A stretch of 64,000 bases of DNA from Halomonas beimenensis (GCF_002549795.1 NZ_CP021435.1:3472001-3536000); one strand, 5' to 3'. Counted from the stretch's first letter, positions 18,429 to 27,308 are shown. The notes: generated from the letters alone by a model not told the origin. Translations and numbers: made by a program.

Positions 18429-19243
18429 CGACGACCTCCTCCGAACATGCGGCTCAACAGCCCCTTCTTCTGGTACTCGTGGAAGCGCAACGGGACGTCC
18501 TCGCCCAGCAGGCGGGCCACGGTGTCGGCATAGGCCTGGCCGGCATCGCTGGCCTCGTCATGGGTCACCGGGATACCGTGGTTGGAGGCCCGCAGGACCG
18601 CCTCGGACTCGGGGATCAGGCCGACCAGGTCGATGGCCAGGATCTCCTGGATGTCCTCGAGGTTGAGCATGTCGCCGCTGTCGACCCGGTTCGGGTTGTA
18701 GCGGGTGATCAGCAGGTGCTCCCTGACGGGATCCTCTCCCCGCTCGGCCCGGCGCGTCTTGGAGGCCAGCAACCCCAGGATACGATCGGAGTCACGTACC
18801 GACGAGACCTCCGGGTTGGTCACCACGATGGCCTCGTCGGCGAAGTACATCGCCAGCTGGGCCCCGCGCTCGATCCCCGCCGGGGAGTCGCAGACGATGT
18901 AATCGAAATCCTTGTTCAGGGTATTGAGGACGGTCTCCACCCCTTCCAGGGTGAGGGCATCCTTGTCCCGGGTCTGGGAGGCGGGAAGGATGTGCAGGTT
19001 GTCGACCCGCTTGTCGCGGATCAGCGCCTGATTCAGGCCGGCCTCGCCCTGGATGACGTTGACCAGGTCGTAGACCACGCGGCGCTCGCACCCCATGATC
19101 AGATCGAGGTTCCGCAGGCCCACGTCGAAATCGATGACCGCGGTCTTCTGGCCACGCAGCGCCAGGCCGGTGGCGATGGCGGCAGCACTGGTTGTCTTTC
19201 CGACCCCACCCTTGCCGGAGGTCACAACGATGATCTTGGCCAA
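18425..19243 (-). CDS. minD: Septum site-determining ATPase MinD
   Basis: Membrane-bound ParA/MinD ATPase that recruits MinC and MinE. A deviant Walker [10 protein letters not shown] lies at residues 10-18, switch motifs FDVGLRNLD and CDSPAGIE follow, and an amphipathic membrane-targeting helix ends the protein ([14 protein letters not shown]). Length 272 is standard. Middle gene of minC-minD-minE. Confidence 0.98.
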   Translation of the reverse strand: MAKIIVVTSGKGGVGKTTSAAAIATGLALRGQKTAVIDFDVGLRNLDLIMGCERRVVYDLVNVIQGEAGLNQALIRDKRVDNLHILPASQTRDKDALTLEGVETVLNTLNKDFDYIVCDSPAGIERGAQLAMYFADEAIVVTNPEVSSVRDSDRILGLLASKTRRAERGEDPVREHLLITRYNPNRVDSGDMLNLEDIQEILAIDLVGLIPESEAVLRASNHGIPVTHDEASDAGQAYADTVARLLGEDVPLRFHEYQKKGLLSRMFGGGRR

Positions 19244-19316
19244 GTGTCACATCCTGTCTGTCGTGTGATGGAAAAGGCGGCAGGACCGGGTCAGGCCGCC
19301 GGATCGAGTCCGCGCG

Positions 19317-20075
19317 TCACTCCAGGGCGGTAATGCCCAGTTGATCGTCTTCCAGGCGGACCTGGACGGCGGTTCCCAGCAGTCGCGGGTCGATGTCCTC
19401 GAGGCGCTTGTAGTTGCCCGCCACCGAGAGCAGCTCGGCGCGCAGCTCGCGGCAGAAGATGCCGGCCTCGGGATTGCCGTGGATGCCGGCCAGGGCCCGC
19501 CCGCGCAATGCGCCGTAGACATGCACGCTTCCCGCGGCGAGCACCTCGGCCCCGGCATTCACCGCTCCCACCACGACCAGGTCGCCTTCCGGCGCGGTGA
19601 CCTGCTGGCCGGAACGTACCGTGCCCCGGTAGATCCGACCCCCGGTGCCGGCCGCCGCCGGGGCGGGCTCCCCCTCCGCCTCGTCGAGCGCGGGGTCGGC
19701 CGCCTCGGCCTGGGGAGCGGGGACGCCCTCCAGGGAGCGGGGCCGCGAGGCCTCCTGGGGCGGGAACCAGCCCAGGCCCAGGGCCCAGGCCGATTGCTTG
19801 ACCGGATCCGCCCCGCCGCGCACTGCCACGGGCAACAGCTTGTGCCCCCGGCAGACCGCGCAGATCCGCTCGAGGGCCAGGTGCGGCTCGTCGAGGCGCT
19901 CGACGTTGAGCACCACGGGGGTGTGCTGGAAGAAGGCGGGGGACTGGCTGAGCTTGCCGGCGAGTTGCTCGCGGATACGCTCGGGATCGGCACTGTTCAG
20001 TTCCATGACCGTCATCGGCAGCATGCCGCCCTTGAAGGTGAATGCCATGCCGTCCCTGTCCACTTTGAGACTCAT
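19317..20075 (-). CDS. minC: Septum site-determining protein MinC
   Basis: Inhibits FtsZ polymerisation away from midcell. The N-terminal domain (about residues 1-100) is followed by a Pro/Glu/Ala-rich linker and the C-terminal beta-helix (GQQVTAPEGDLVVVGAVNAG, AEVLAAGSVHVYGALRGRAL). ATG 20075 with GGAG 7 nt upstream gives 252 residues, better than the longer in-frame extension. The linker (about residues 115-155) is longer and more acidic than in E. coli (231 residues). Confidence 0.95.
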   Translation of the reverse strand: MSLKVDRDGMAFTFKGGMLPMTVMELNSADPERIREQLAGKLSQSPAFFQHTPVVLNVERLDEPHLALERICAVCRGHKLLPVAVRGGADPVKQSAWALGLGWFPPQEASRPRSLEGVPAPQAEAADPALDEAEGEPAPAAAGTGGRIYRGTVRSGQQVTAPEGDLVVVGAVNAGAEVLAAGSVHVYGALRGRALAGIHGNPEAGIFCRELRAELLSVAGNYKRLEDIDPRLLGTAVQVRLEDDQLGITALE

Positions 20076-20116
20076 TGCCGAACTCCACGTCGGGTGATGG
20101 TCGAGGGCCTGCTCCC

Positions 20117-20145
20117 AAGCTAAGCGAGCGATCTCGATCCCGCAA
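20117..20145 (-). promoter_or_regulatory. Candidate promoter of minCDE
   Basis: TTGCGG (-35, 20140-20145), 17-nt spacer, TAGCTT (-10, 20117-20122) on the minus strand about 40 nt before minC. Confidence 0.4.
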
Positions 20146-20153
20146 CCGATCAT

Positions 20154-20173
20154 AAGGCAGGCCGGCCTGCCTT
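20154..20173. promoter_or_regulatory. 20-bp perfect palindrome between minC and the DUF349 gene
   Basis: AAGGCAGGCCGGCCTGCCTT reads the same on both strands. It lies just upstream of the candidate minC promoter, in the divergent spacer; it could be a dimeric-regulator site or a small cruciform. Confidence 0.45.
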
Positions 20174-20310
20174 GTCAGTGTCTCATGACGGCTACAGTCG
20201 GCTCGAAGCCCACTTTTCTGCCGGCACGTCGCATGCTTAGATAAGTCCATGATCCCCGTCGCCGCGATCGGCAGGACCGCGACGGATGTCGACCCATTCC
20301 AGGACCCCTC

Positions 20311-23094
20311 ATGCCAGGACTCCTTCGTCGCCTGTTCGCCCCCCGCTGGCAGCACCCGGATCCCGCGGTGCGCCGCCAGGCCATCGGCCGCCTCGACCCG
20401 CTGCAGCCGAACCAGCGCCGCCTGATCGAGCGGCTCGCCGTCGATACCGACGCCGCGGTGCGCCGAGCCGCCCTGGCGCTTCTCTCGGACCCCGAGCGGC
20501 TGCTCGACCTGCGCCGGGAAGGCGGCGACTCCCCCGAACTGCGCGACCGCCTCGCCGTCCTGCTGTGCGGTCGGGACGGCGGGCCGGAACTGCCTCGACG
20601 CATCGCCCTGGTCGAATCGCTCGACGATGGCGAGCTCGCCGAACGCATCGCCCTGGAAGGGGACAACCAGCAACTGCGCCTGGCCGCCCTGGCCCGCCTC
20701 TCCGACGAGGCGACCCTGATCCGTCAGGCCTGCGAGAACGGCATCGCGGCGGTACGCCATGCCGCCGCCGCGCGGGTCGAGAGCGAGACCGGACTGCAGC
20801 GCCTGGTCCAGGAGGCCCGCCGGGACCGGCAGGTCGCCCGCCAGGCACGGGAACGCCTCAATCGCCGGCGCGCCGACGCGGCCTCCCTGGCGGCGGCCAG
20901 GGCCCGGCGGGAGACCCTGCTCGAGCGGCTCGCGGCCCACGCCCAGGCGACCTGGGAACCCTTGTACGGCGGCCGCTTCCGTCACCTGATGCGCGAATGG
21001 AACGCCATGGAGGACCTGGCGGATGCCGAGCAGGAGCGGCGCTACCAGGACGCCTGCCAGCGATGCCGCAAGGTCATCAGCGACCATGAGGCCCACGAGC
21101 ATGCCCAGGACGCCGCCGAGCGTCGCCGGGAGGACGCCGACCAGGCCCGACAAGCCCTGGTCGAGTCCCTGGAGGAAAGCCTCGAGGGCCTGCGACACGG
21201 CGAGCAACTGGCCGACCAGGACATCGCCAGCCTGCGCGCCCAGAAGCAGCTGCTGGCCAACCGCTGGCAGGCCCTCTCCGAGCATCACCTCGCCGATGCC
21301 GGGCTTCGCCGGCGCTACGATGCCGCCCTCGCCGGTTACGAACACATCGTCCAGGCTCGGGTCCGCCTCGACGAGCGGGCCGATGCCATCGAGCAGGCCC
21401 TGAAGGACGGCGATCGCGACCGCCTTGCCTCCCTCGTCGAGGCCTGCGGCTGGCCCGAGGACCTGCCCCCGGCGGCACTGCTGCAGCGCGCTCGCCGGCA
21501 GCTGGCCGCCCAGCCGGCCGACGAGGCGCCCCTGGACGTGCGGCTGTCGCGTTTCTCCGAGGACCTCGATCGACTGGAGCGACTGCTCGAGAGCGGGGCC
21601 TTCAAGGGGGCGAGCCGGCTCCACCAGCGCCTGCGCCAGCAGCTGGAGGGGCTGCCCGCGGAGCACGCGGGGACGCAGCGCTCCCGGCTCAAGCGGCTCG
21701 GGGCCCGCCTGGCGCAGCTCCGCGACTGGCGCGGCTTCGTCGCCGGGCCCAAGCGCGACCAGCTATGCGAGGCCATCCAGGCGCTGGCGGAAGACACCGG
21801 GCTCACCGACGCCGAACTGGATCGGCGCCATCGCCAGCTGGTCAAGGAGTGGCGGGACCTCGGCGACGCGGCGGCCAACCGGGAGCAATCCGCGACCTTT
21901 CGGGCGGCCTCGGATCGGATCCATGAGCGGCTCGGCGATTGGCGGGCCCGTCGGGACCGGGAACGCCGCCACAATCTCGCGGCGCGAGAAGCCCTGTGCG
22001 ATCAGCTCGACACTCTGCTGGCCCAGCCCGCCGCCGAGTCCGACCCCGATGCCCTGCGCGAAATCCGGGACCGGGCCCGCCAGCAGTGGCGCCACTTGTC
22101 GCCCGTGCCGAGGCAGGAGGCGGAGGCGATCGGGCGACGCTTCGGCCGGATTCGCCACGACCTTCAGGCATTGATCGAGCGCCGCGCCGCCGAGATCGCC
22201 GAGGCCAAGCGTCGACTGGTGGAATCGGCCCGGGAGTTGCGCGACCGCGAGGACCTCGCCCCGGCCCGACAGGCAGAGCAGGCCAAGGCCTTGCAGCGTC
22301 GCTGGCGCGAGCTGGGCCGAGCGCCCAAGGGCGTGGAGCAGACCCTGTGGCGGGAATTCCGCCATCTGTGCGACGACATCTTCGCGCGCCGGGATGCCGC
22401 CCGCAGCGACCAGGCCCAGCGCGCCCGGGCACGGCTGGATGCCATGCAGGCACTCATCGACCGCCTGGATGCCTGGCAGCCGGCCCACAGCAGTGAGGAA
22501 GCCCAGCTGGAGGCGGCCATCCAGGAGGCCTCGACCCTGGAGCCCCTGCCCTCTGGCCGGCGCAGCGAGGGCATGCGTCGGCGCTGGTCCGGAATCGTGC
22601 GAGCCCGGCGAGAGCGCCTGGAGCGGCTGGCGCTGATGGAGGAGGTCCAGCGCTGGCGTCACGTTCGCCCGCTGCTCGATGCCCACCTGGAGGCCGATGC
22701 GAACCGCCTCGCCCAAGGGGAGGCACGGGTCGTCCCCCTTCCCGACGGGCTGTCGCTGCCCGAGACCCTCCGGCAGGCCCATGATCGGCGCAACGCGGCG
22801 CGAGCCGCCCCGCCTCCGGCCGAGGAGGTCGAGGAACGCCTGGCGAGGCTGCGCGTCCACCTCTCCGTGCTGGCCGGCGACCCGGTCAACCACCGAGACG
22901 ACCCGCTGCGCCTGGCGATCCAGGTGGAGCGTCTCAACGAGAACCTGGGACGCCCCCCCTCCCGCGCCGAGGAGCTGCACGGCGTGCTCGGCGAGCTGCT
23001 GGCCACGGGACCGCTTCCGCCCTCTCTGTGGGAGCGCGAGGTCGCCGAACTCGACCGCAGCCTGGAGAGCCTGACCCAGCTCCCGCCCCCCTGA
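20311..23094 (+). CDS. Large helical DUF349-domain protein
   Basis: A 927-residue, Arg/Glu/Leu-rich, almost entirely alpha-helical cytoplasmic protein. The N-terminus (residues 10-170) looks like HEAT-type repeats (HPDPAVRRQAIGRL, DAAVRRAALALLSD, RHAAAARVES). Most of the rest consists of coiled-coil stretches with DUF349-like W-R-x-L motifs (QLVKEWRDLGDAA, RQQWRHLSPVP, LQRRWRELGRAPKG). The molecular function of DUF349 proteins is not established. It is divergent from minC and convergent with phaB. Confidence 0.8.
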   Translation: MPGLLRRLFAPRWQHPDPAVRRQAIGRLDPLQPNQRRLIERLAVDTDAAVRRAALALLSDPERLLDLRREGGDSPELRDRLAVLLCGRDGGPELPRRIALVESLDDGELAERIALEGDNQQLRLAALARLSDEATLIRQACENGIAAVRHAAAARVESETGLQRLVQEARRDRQVARQARERLNRRRADAASLAAARARRETLLERLAAHAQATWEPLYGGRFRHLMREWNAMEDLADAEQERRYQDACQRCRKVISDHEAHEHAQDAAERRREDADQARQALVESLEESLEGLRHGEQLADQDIASLRAQKQLLANRWQALSEHHLADAGLRRRYDAALAGYEHIVQARVRLDERADAIEQALKDGDRDRLASLVEACGWPEDLPPAALLQRARRQLAAQPADEAPLDVRLSRFSEDLDRLERLLESGAFKGASRLHQRLRQQLEGLPAEHAGTQRSRLKRLGARLAQLRDWRGFVAGPKRDQLCEAIQALAEDTGLTDAELDRRHRQLVKEWRDLGDAAANREQSATFRAASDRIHERLGDWRARRDRERRHNLAAREALCDQLDTLLAQPAAESDPDALREIRDRARQQWRHLSPVPRQEAEAIGRRFGRIRHDLQALIERRAAEIAEAKRRLVESARELRDREDLAPARQAEQAKALQRRWRELGRAPKGVEQTLWREFRHLCDDIFARRDAARSDQAQRARARLDAMQALIDRLDAWQPAHSSEEAQLEAAIQEASTLEPLPSGRRSEGMRRRWSGIVRARRERLERLALMEEVQRWRHVRPLLDAHLEADANRLAQGEARVVPLPDGLSLPETLRQAHDRRNAARAAPPPAEEVEERLARLRVHLSVLAGDPVNHRDDPLRLAIQVERLNENLGRPPSRAEELHGVLGELLATGPLPPSLWEREVAELDRSLESLTQLPPP

Positions 23095-23102
23095 GCCCAA
23101 CG

Positions 23103-23134
23103 CGACGGCGCGAGGCCCAAGCCTCGCGCCGTCG
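23103..23134. terminator. Bidirectional terminator hairpin
   Basis: A perfect 14-bp stem (CGACGGCGCGAGGC and its complement) with a CCAA loop lies between the convergent DUF349 gene and phaB. A short pyrimidine run (ATTCTCCTC) follows on the plus strand. Confidence 0.7.
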
Positions 23135-23168
23135 ATTCTCCTCGTGGCCGTGTGCCGGGCAGGAACGC

Positions 23169-23918
23169 TTATCCGCCCATGAACTGCCCGCCGTTGATGT
23201 CGATGTTGGCCCCGGTGATGAAACCGGATTCCTTGTCGGCGAGGAAGACCACCAGGCGAGCGATCTCCTCCGGCGTCCCGTAACGCTTGACCGGGATGGT
23301 CTCCCGGATCGCCTCACGGACCTTCTCGGGAATCTTCATGATCATGTCGGTGGCGATATAGCCCGGCGACACCGTGTTGACCGTGATGCCCTTGGTGGCG
23401 GTCTCCTGTGCCAGGGACATGGTCAGGCCATGCATGCCCGCCTTGGCCGCGGCGTAGTTCACCTGACCGAACTGGCCCTTGCGGCCGTTGATCGAGGAAA
23501 TGTTGATGATGCGTCCATGGCTCTGCTCGAGCATGTCCTCGATCACGCTGCGGCAGGTGTTGAAGACGCTGTTGAGGTTGGTGTCGATGACCTCGCTCCA
23601 CTGCTCCGAGGTCATCTTCTTGAGGGTGCCATCTCGGGTGATGCCGGCGCAGTTGACCAGCACACTGATGGGACCATGGGTGTCATGGATCTCCTTCGCC
23701 CCCGCCATGCAGGCATCGTAGTCGGAGAGGTCGACGCCGGACAGCGCGATGTTGTCGTAACCATCCGCCTTCTGTTGCTCGAGCCAGGCCTTGGCCTTCT
23801 CGGGGTTGTGGTACCCAGCGACTACCTGATAGCCGGCATCGGCCAGGGCGCGGCAGATGGCGCTCCCGATGCCTCCGGTTCCTCCGGTCACCCAGGCTAC
23901 GGCAGTGGATGTTGTCAT
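23169..23918 (-). CDS. phaB: Acetoacetyl-CoA reductase (PhaB-type)
   Basis: NADPH-dependent reduction of acetoacetyl-CoA to (R)-3-hydroxybutyryl-CoA, the monomer for polyhydroxybutyrate. An SDR fold with TGGTGGIG at residues 11-18, NAG at about 89-92 and catalytic Ser142, Tyr155, Lys159 (YAAAK) is visible; the C-terminus FITGANIDINGGQFMGG is characteristic of PhaB. ATG 23918 is preceded by GGGAGAG; an in-frame upstream extension is unsupported. No phaC or phaA is nearby, so it is a stand-alone gene. Confidence 0.92.
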   Translation of the reverse strand: MTTSTAVAWVTGGTGGIGSAICRALADAGYQVVAGYHNPEKAKAWLEQQKADGYDNIALSGVDLSDYDACMAGAKEIHDTHGPISVLVNCAGITRDGTLKKMTSEQWSEVIDTNLNSVFNTCRSVIEDMLEQSHGRIINISSINGRKGQFGQVNYAAAKAGMHGLTMSLAQETATKGITVNTVSPGYIATDMIMKIPEKVREAIRETIPVKRYGTPEEIARLVVFLADKESGFITGANIDINGGQFMGG

Positions 23919-23994
23919 TAATACTCTCCCTGATGGTTGACGACCGATGACAGGGCCGGCGGCCCCGTCCCTCGGCGACAGTATGGTCGCCCAG

Positions 23995-24014
23995 GCTGTC
24001 ATTCTCGTGACAGC
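23995..24014. promoter_or_regulatory. Inverted repeat upstream of phaB
   Basis: GCTGTCA-N6-TGACAGC lies about 77 nt before the phaB start. The symmetry suits a dimeric regulator; its identity is unknown. Confidence 0.4.
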
Positions 24015-24069
24015 TCAAGCCGAGTATGGACCAGGGGGCGCGGACAACTCGAGTGTCGAAAAGCCTCTG

Positions 24070-24097
24070 TTGACCCACGTCACTTCCCATGTATAAT
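24070..24097 (+). promoter_or_regulatory. Promoter of the initiator tRNA gene
   Basis: TTGACC (24070-24075), 16-nt spacer, perfect TATAAT (24092-24097), 13 nt before the tRNA. A strong sigma-70 promoter, as expected for a stable RNA. Confidence 0.85.
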
Positions 24098-24110
24098 GTG
24101 CCCACATCGA

Positions 24111-24187
<77 letters not shown>

Positions 24188-24194
24188 AACATCA

Positions 24195-24229
24195 GAAAAA
24201 AGCCGATACCTCCGAGTGTCGGCTTTTTT
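24195..24229 (+). terminator. Rho-independent terminator of the tRNA-fMet gene
   Basis: AAAAAGCCGATAC and GTGTCGGCTTTTTT pair around a CTCCGA loop, ending in a T6 run. It is the first of four similar terminators. Confidence 0.9.
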
Positions 24230-24560
24230 CATGGGCCGACGACGGTCGTCGGTTCCCTCTCGCCTCAACCCCGGCGGCTCCCGCTACCAAGTTTCAGGAA
24301 AAGCCGATGCCTGCATGGCGTCGGCTTTTTTCATGGGCCGACGACGGTCGTCGGTTCCCTCTCGCCTCAACCCCGGCGGCCCCGCTACCAAACATCAGAG
24401 AGAAGCCGATACCTCCGGGTGTCGGCTTTTTTCATGGGCCGACGACGGTCGTCGGTTCCCTCTCGCTTCAACCCCGGCGGCTCCCGCTACCAAGTTTCAG
24501 GAAAAGCCGATGCCTGCATGGCGTCGGCTTTTTTCATGGGCCGACGACGGTCGTCGGTTC
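24195..24560 (+). repeat. Tandem array of terminators plus partial tRNA 3' ends
   Basis: Four units of about 101 bp follow the tRNA. Each contains a terminator (24195-24229, 24299-24331, 24403-24432, 24502-24534), the palindrome CCGACGACGGTCGTCGG and a block starting GGTCGTCGGTTC and ending CCCGCTACCA (ends 24289, 24390, 24492; the fourth is truncated), which copies pieces of the tRNA 3' half. Terminator loops alternate TACCTCC / TGCCTGCATGG, so the array is a duplicated 203-bp double unit. No protein gene is credible here. Confidence 0.85.
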
Positions 24561-24654
24561 CCTCACGCCCCATCCCTGAGCCTCACCCCTTGAATCTCTC
24601 CCTCATCACCCGCATCTCATCTGCAAACTCATCCTCATCCAAGGCCAGACCATC

Positions 24655-25596
24655 ATGCCGATCGTGGATCCCCGTACCGGTGAACCGCTCACCTCCGACA
24701 GCAACGCCGAAACGACAGCCGCCGCAGCCCAGGGCGCGGAACAGTCCCGCGACGACCTGATCATCGACGTCGACCGCAGCAACATTCAGCAGTTGCTCGA
24801 GACCTCCATGCAGGTCCCGGTGCTGCTCGACTGCTGGGCACCCTGGTGCGAGCCCTGCAAGAACCTGATGCCGGTGCTGGAGAAGCTCACCCAGGAATAC
24901 AACGGCGCCTTCCTCCTGGCCAAGCTCAACATCGACGACAACCAGGATATCGCGGGACAGCTGGGGGTTCGCTCGGTGCCGGACGTCAAGCTGATCAGCC
25001 AGGGCGGCCTGGTGGACCAGTTCCAGGGGGCCCTGCCGGAGAAGCAGATCCGGGAGTGGCTGGGCCAGTACTTCCCGGCCCCCGAGGCGGCACAGATGAG
25101 CCCCGAGGAGGAGGCCGCCGCCGCCCTGGAGACCGGCGATATCGCCACCGCCCGCCGGATCTACGAGGAGCTCGTCCAGCAGTGGCCGGACCACGCCCCC
25201 TACCAGGTGGAACTGGCCCGCACCCTGGTAGCCGCCGGCGAGGCCGCCGAGGCTCGCGCCCTGCTGGACGGCCTGCCGCCGGAGGAACGCGATGCACCGG
25301 CGGCCCGGGGAGTGCGCGCCAGCATCGAGTTCGGCGAGGAGGCGCCGACCGCCGAAGAGCTCGCCGCCCTGGAAGGCCGCGATGACAGCGAGGCCAAGTA
25401 TCGGCGCGCCCTTCGCCAGGTGGCCGACGGCCAGTACGAGGCCGGCCTGGAGGCGCTGCTGGCGTTGATGAAGCAGGATCGCACCTATGGCGACGATGCC
25501 GCCCGCAAGACCCTGCTGCGGGTCTTCGACGCCCTGGGCGCCGATCATCCCCTGACGGTGACCTACCGCCGCAAGCTCTTCGCTCAGCTCTACTGA
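24655..25596 (+). CDS. cnoX: Thioredoxin-TPR protein CnoX/YbbN-like (co-chaperone)
   Basis: An N-terminal thioredoxin domain (about residues 35-140) has the active site WCEPCK (Cys65, Cys68), followed by a C-terminal tetratricopeptide-like region (about 155-313). This is the layout of CnoX/YbbN chaperedoxins, which protect proteins from oxidative aggregation and hand them to GroEL/DnaK. E. coli CnoX has SQHC; here both cysteines are kept, so redox activity is likely. An extra Cys60 lies just before. About 313 residues versus 284 in E. coli. Confidence 0.88.
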   Translation: MPIVDPRTGEPLTSDSNAETTAAAAQGAEQSRDDLIIDVDRSNIQQLLETSMQVPVLLDCWAPWCEPCKNLMPVLEKLTQEYNGAFLLAKLNIDDNQDIAGQLGVRSVPDVKLISQGGLVDQFQGALPEKQIREWLGQYFPAPEAAQMSPEEEAAAALETGDIATARRIYEELVQQWPDHAPYQVELARTLVAAGEAAEARALLDGLPPEERDAPAARGVRASIEFGEEAPTAEELAALEGRDDSEAKYRRALRQVADGQYEAGLEALLALMKQDRTYGDDAARKTLLRVFDALGADHPLTVTYRRKLFAQLY

Positions 25597-25601
25597 GTGT
25601 C

Positions 25602-25634
25602 CCGACACGGCCGCCCTCGAGGCGGCCGCGTCGG
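25602..25634. terminator. Bidirectional hairpin between cnoX and the aminotransferase gene
   Basis: CCGACACGGCCGCC pairs with GGCGGCCGCGTCGG around a CTCGA loop (one mismatch region). It lies between convergent genes. Confidence 0.65.
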
Positions 25635-25642
25635 TTCGTGCC

Positions 25643-26821
25643 TCACCGCCCGAGGACGCCGTCCAGGCGGCACAGGGCCTCCTCGAGCTGAGCGGCGGTG
25701 GTGCCGAAGTTGAGCCGCACGAAGCCCGGCCAGCCGAAGGCGGCCCCGTCCGACAGGGCCACCCCGCTCCACTCCAGCAACGCCCGCTGGGGGGACTTGT
25801 CCGTCTCCTCGAGCGCCGGCGCCTCGCGCAGGTCCAGCCACGCCAGGTAGGTCGACGCCGGAGGGGCCATCGACACCCCTGGCCAGGTGGCCACCCGTTC
25901 GACCAGCCGCCGGCGGTGACCGCGGAGGGTCTCGAGCAACGCCTGGCGCCAGGGGTCGCCGTGACGATAGGCGGCTTCCGCCGCCACCAGTCCGAGGACA
26001 TTGGCATCCGGTTGAAGCCCCTTGGCCAGGGCGGCATAGCGGCGGCGCATCTCGGGATTGGGAATCACCGCGCAGGCGGTGGTCAGGCCGGCGAGGTTGA
26101 AGGTCTTGGACGGGGCCCAGAGCGTCAGGATGCGCTCGGCGAGCGCCGGATAGGCCGCCGCCAGGGGGATGTGGCGAGCGCCCTCGTCGAGCAGCAGATC
26201 GCAGTGCAGCTCGTCGGAGACCACGATGAGATCATGGCGCTCGACCAGTGCGGCCAGGCCATCGAGCTCCTGGGCACGCCATACCCGGCCGGTGGGATTG
26301 TGGGGCTGGCACCACAGCAGCAGCCGGGTCTCCGGGGTGATGGCCGCCTCCAGGGCCTCCAGGTCCAGGCGCCAGTCGCCTCCGGTCTGCTCGGGGGGGC
26401 GCATGGCGGCCTGCTGGGGGAGCCGGCCGGTGCGTTCGGCCACCTGGAGGAAGGGCGGATAGATGGGGGTCACGGTGAGCACGCCCTCTCCCGGCTCGGT
26501 CAGAGCCAGGCTCGCCATGTGCAGCGCGGGCACCACGCCCGGCAGCCACAACTGCCAGCCGGGATCGATGGTCCAGCCATAGTGCTCGGCGCTCCAGTCG
26601 CAAAGCGCTTGCCTGAGGCTGTCGGGCACGAGCCCATAGCCGTAGACGCCGTGCTCGACCCGCTCGTGCAGGGCCTCGATCACCGCCGACGGCGAACGGA
26701 AATCCATGTCCGCCACCCACAGCGGCAGCACGTCTTCCCCGTAGTGATGCCATTTCTGGGAGGGCCAGTCGCCCCCCGACGGGTGGCGACGCTCCACGGG
26801 CGTGGCAAAATCGAAGCTCAT
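25643..26821 (-). CDS. PatB/MalY-type aminotransferase (putative cystathionine beta-lyase)
   Basis: PLP-dependent fold-type I enzyme of 392 residues. The N-terminal LPLWVADMDF signature is typical of the PatB/MalY branch, NPTGRVW and SDELHCDL match the family, and the PLP lysine lies in SKTFNLAGL. Members cleave cystathionine or cysteine C-S bonds or transaminate; the substrate cannot be fixed from sequence. ATG 26821 (MSFDF) is preferred over an upstream in-frame extension. Divergent from a small unknown gene by 31 nt. Confidence 0.88.
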   Translation of the reverse strand: MSFDFATPVERRHPSGGDWPSQKWHHYGEDVLPLWVADMDFRSPSAVIEALHERVEHGVYGYGLVPDSLRQALCDWSAEHYGWTIDPGWQLWLPGVVPALHMASLALTEPGEGVLTVTPIYPPFLQVAERTGRLPQQAAMRPPEQTGGDWRLDLEALEAAITPETRLLLWCQPHNPTGRVWRAQELDGLAALVERHDLIVVSDELHCDLLLDEGARHIPLAAAYPALAERILTLWAPSKTFNLAGLTTACAVIPNPEMRRRYAALAKGLQPDANVLGLVAAEAAYRHGDPWRQALLETLRGHRRRLVERVATWPGVSMAPPASTYLAWLDLREAPALEETDKSPQRALLEWSGVALSDGAAFGWPGFVRLNFGTTAAQLEEALCRLDGVLGR

Positions 26822-26852
26822 CGGCTTTCCCTGTTCCGAAAGGTCATGACGA

Positions 26853-27299
26853 ATGAACGAAACCATGCCGCAAAGCGGCTTCTATGCCAAGGTACGCCAC
26901 GGCCTCCCGGCGGTGATCGCCCGCTGGCTGGACCTGGGGCGTGGCGATGCGGATCGCCTGGCCCTGATCCTGACCGAGACCGCCCGGGTCGCCAAGCTGG
27001 GCGAGCCCGACGCCACGCCCAGCGGGACGACCCTGCAGCACTGGGCATGCCCCGGCCACGGCGACGACGTCCCGCTCTGGGCCGGGCGCACCGCCGTCTT
27101 CCTGCTGGTCCAGATGCCCGCCCGACCGGTCCCCGCCGATGACGCGGAGGCTTGCGCCTGGGCCTATTGCTGGCTGCGCAACCGTGAGCCGGCGACCTTC
27201 GAGGCCGCCGCCGAGGCGCTGCCCGACCACCTTCGCGAGCCCCTGGACGCCGCCCTGAAGGCGGCCTGGACCGACCGCCAGGGCCTGCGCCTGGTGTAG
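26853..27299 (+). CDS. Uncharacterised 148-residue protein
   Basis: I do not recognise the family. The product is soluble, Ala- and Trp-rich, without a signal peptide or membrane helix, and contains W-x-C and AWAYCWLRNREP segments. AAAGG lies 9 nt before the ATG. It is divergent from the patB-like gene and convergent with the HNH gene. Codon use looks like the neighbours, so it is probably a real gene. Confidence 0.65.
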   Translation: MNETMPQSGFYAKVRHGLPAVIARWLDLGRGDADRLALILTETARVAKLGEPDATPSGTTLQHWACPGHGDDVPLWAGRTAVFLLVQMPARPVPADDAEACAWAYCWLRNREPATFEAAAEALPDHLREPLDAALKAAWTDRQGLRLV

Positions 27300-27308
27300 G
27301 CCCGGACG

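Noticed and set aside
19291..21666. 791-codon minus-strand frame over minC and the DUF349 gene
   Set aside because: Shadow of real genes in other frames; no recognisable domain.
24195..24560. CRISPR-like array
   Set aside because: Only four units with terminator structure and tRNA similarity, no unique spacers of constant length and no cas genes.
24216..24760. Repetitive frames with MSAFFMGRRRSSVPSR-like peptides
   Set aside because: Made by the terminator/tRNA-tail repeats; the sequence is explained by non-coding repeats.
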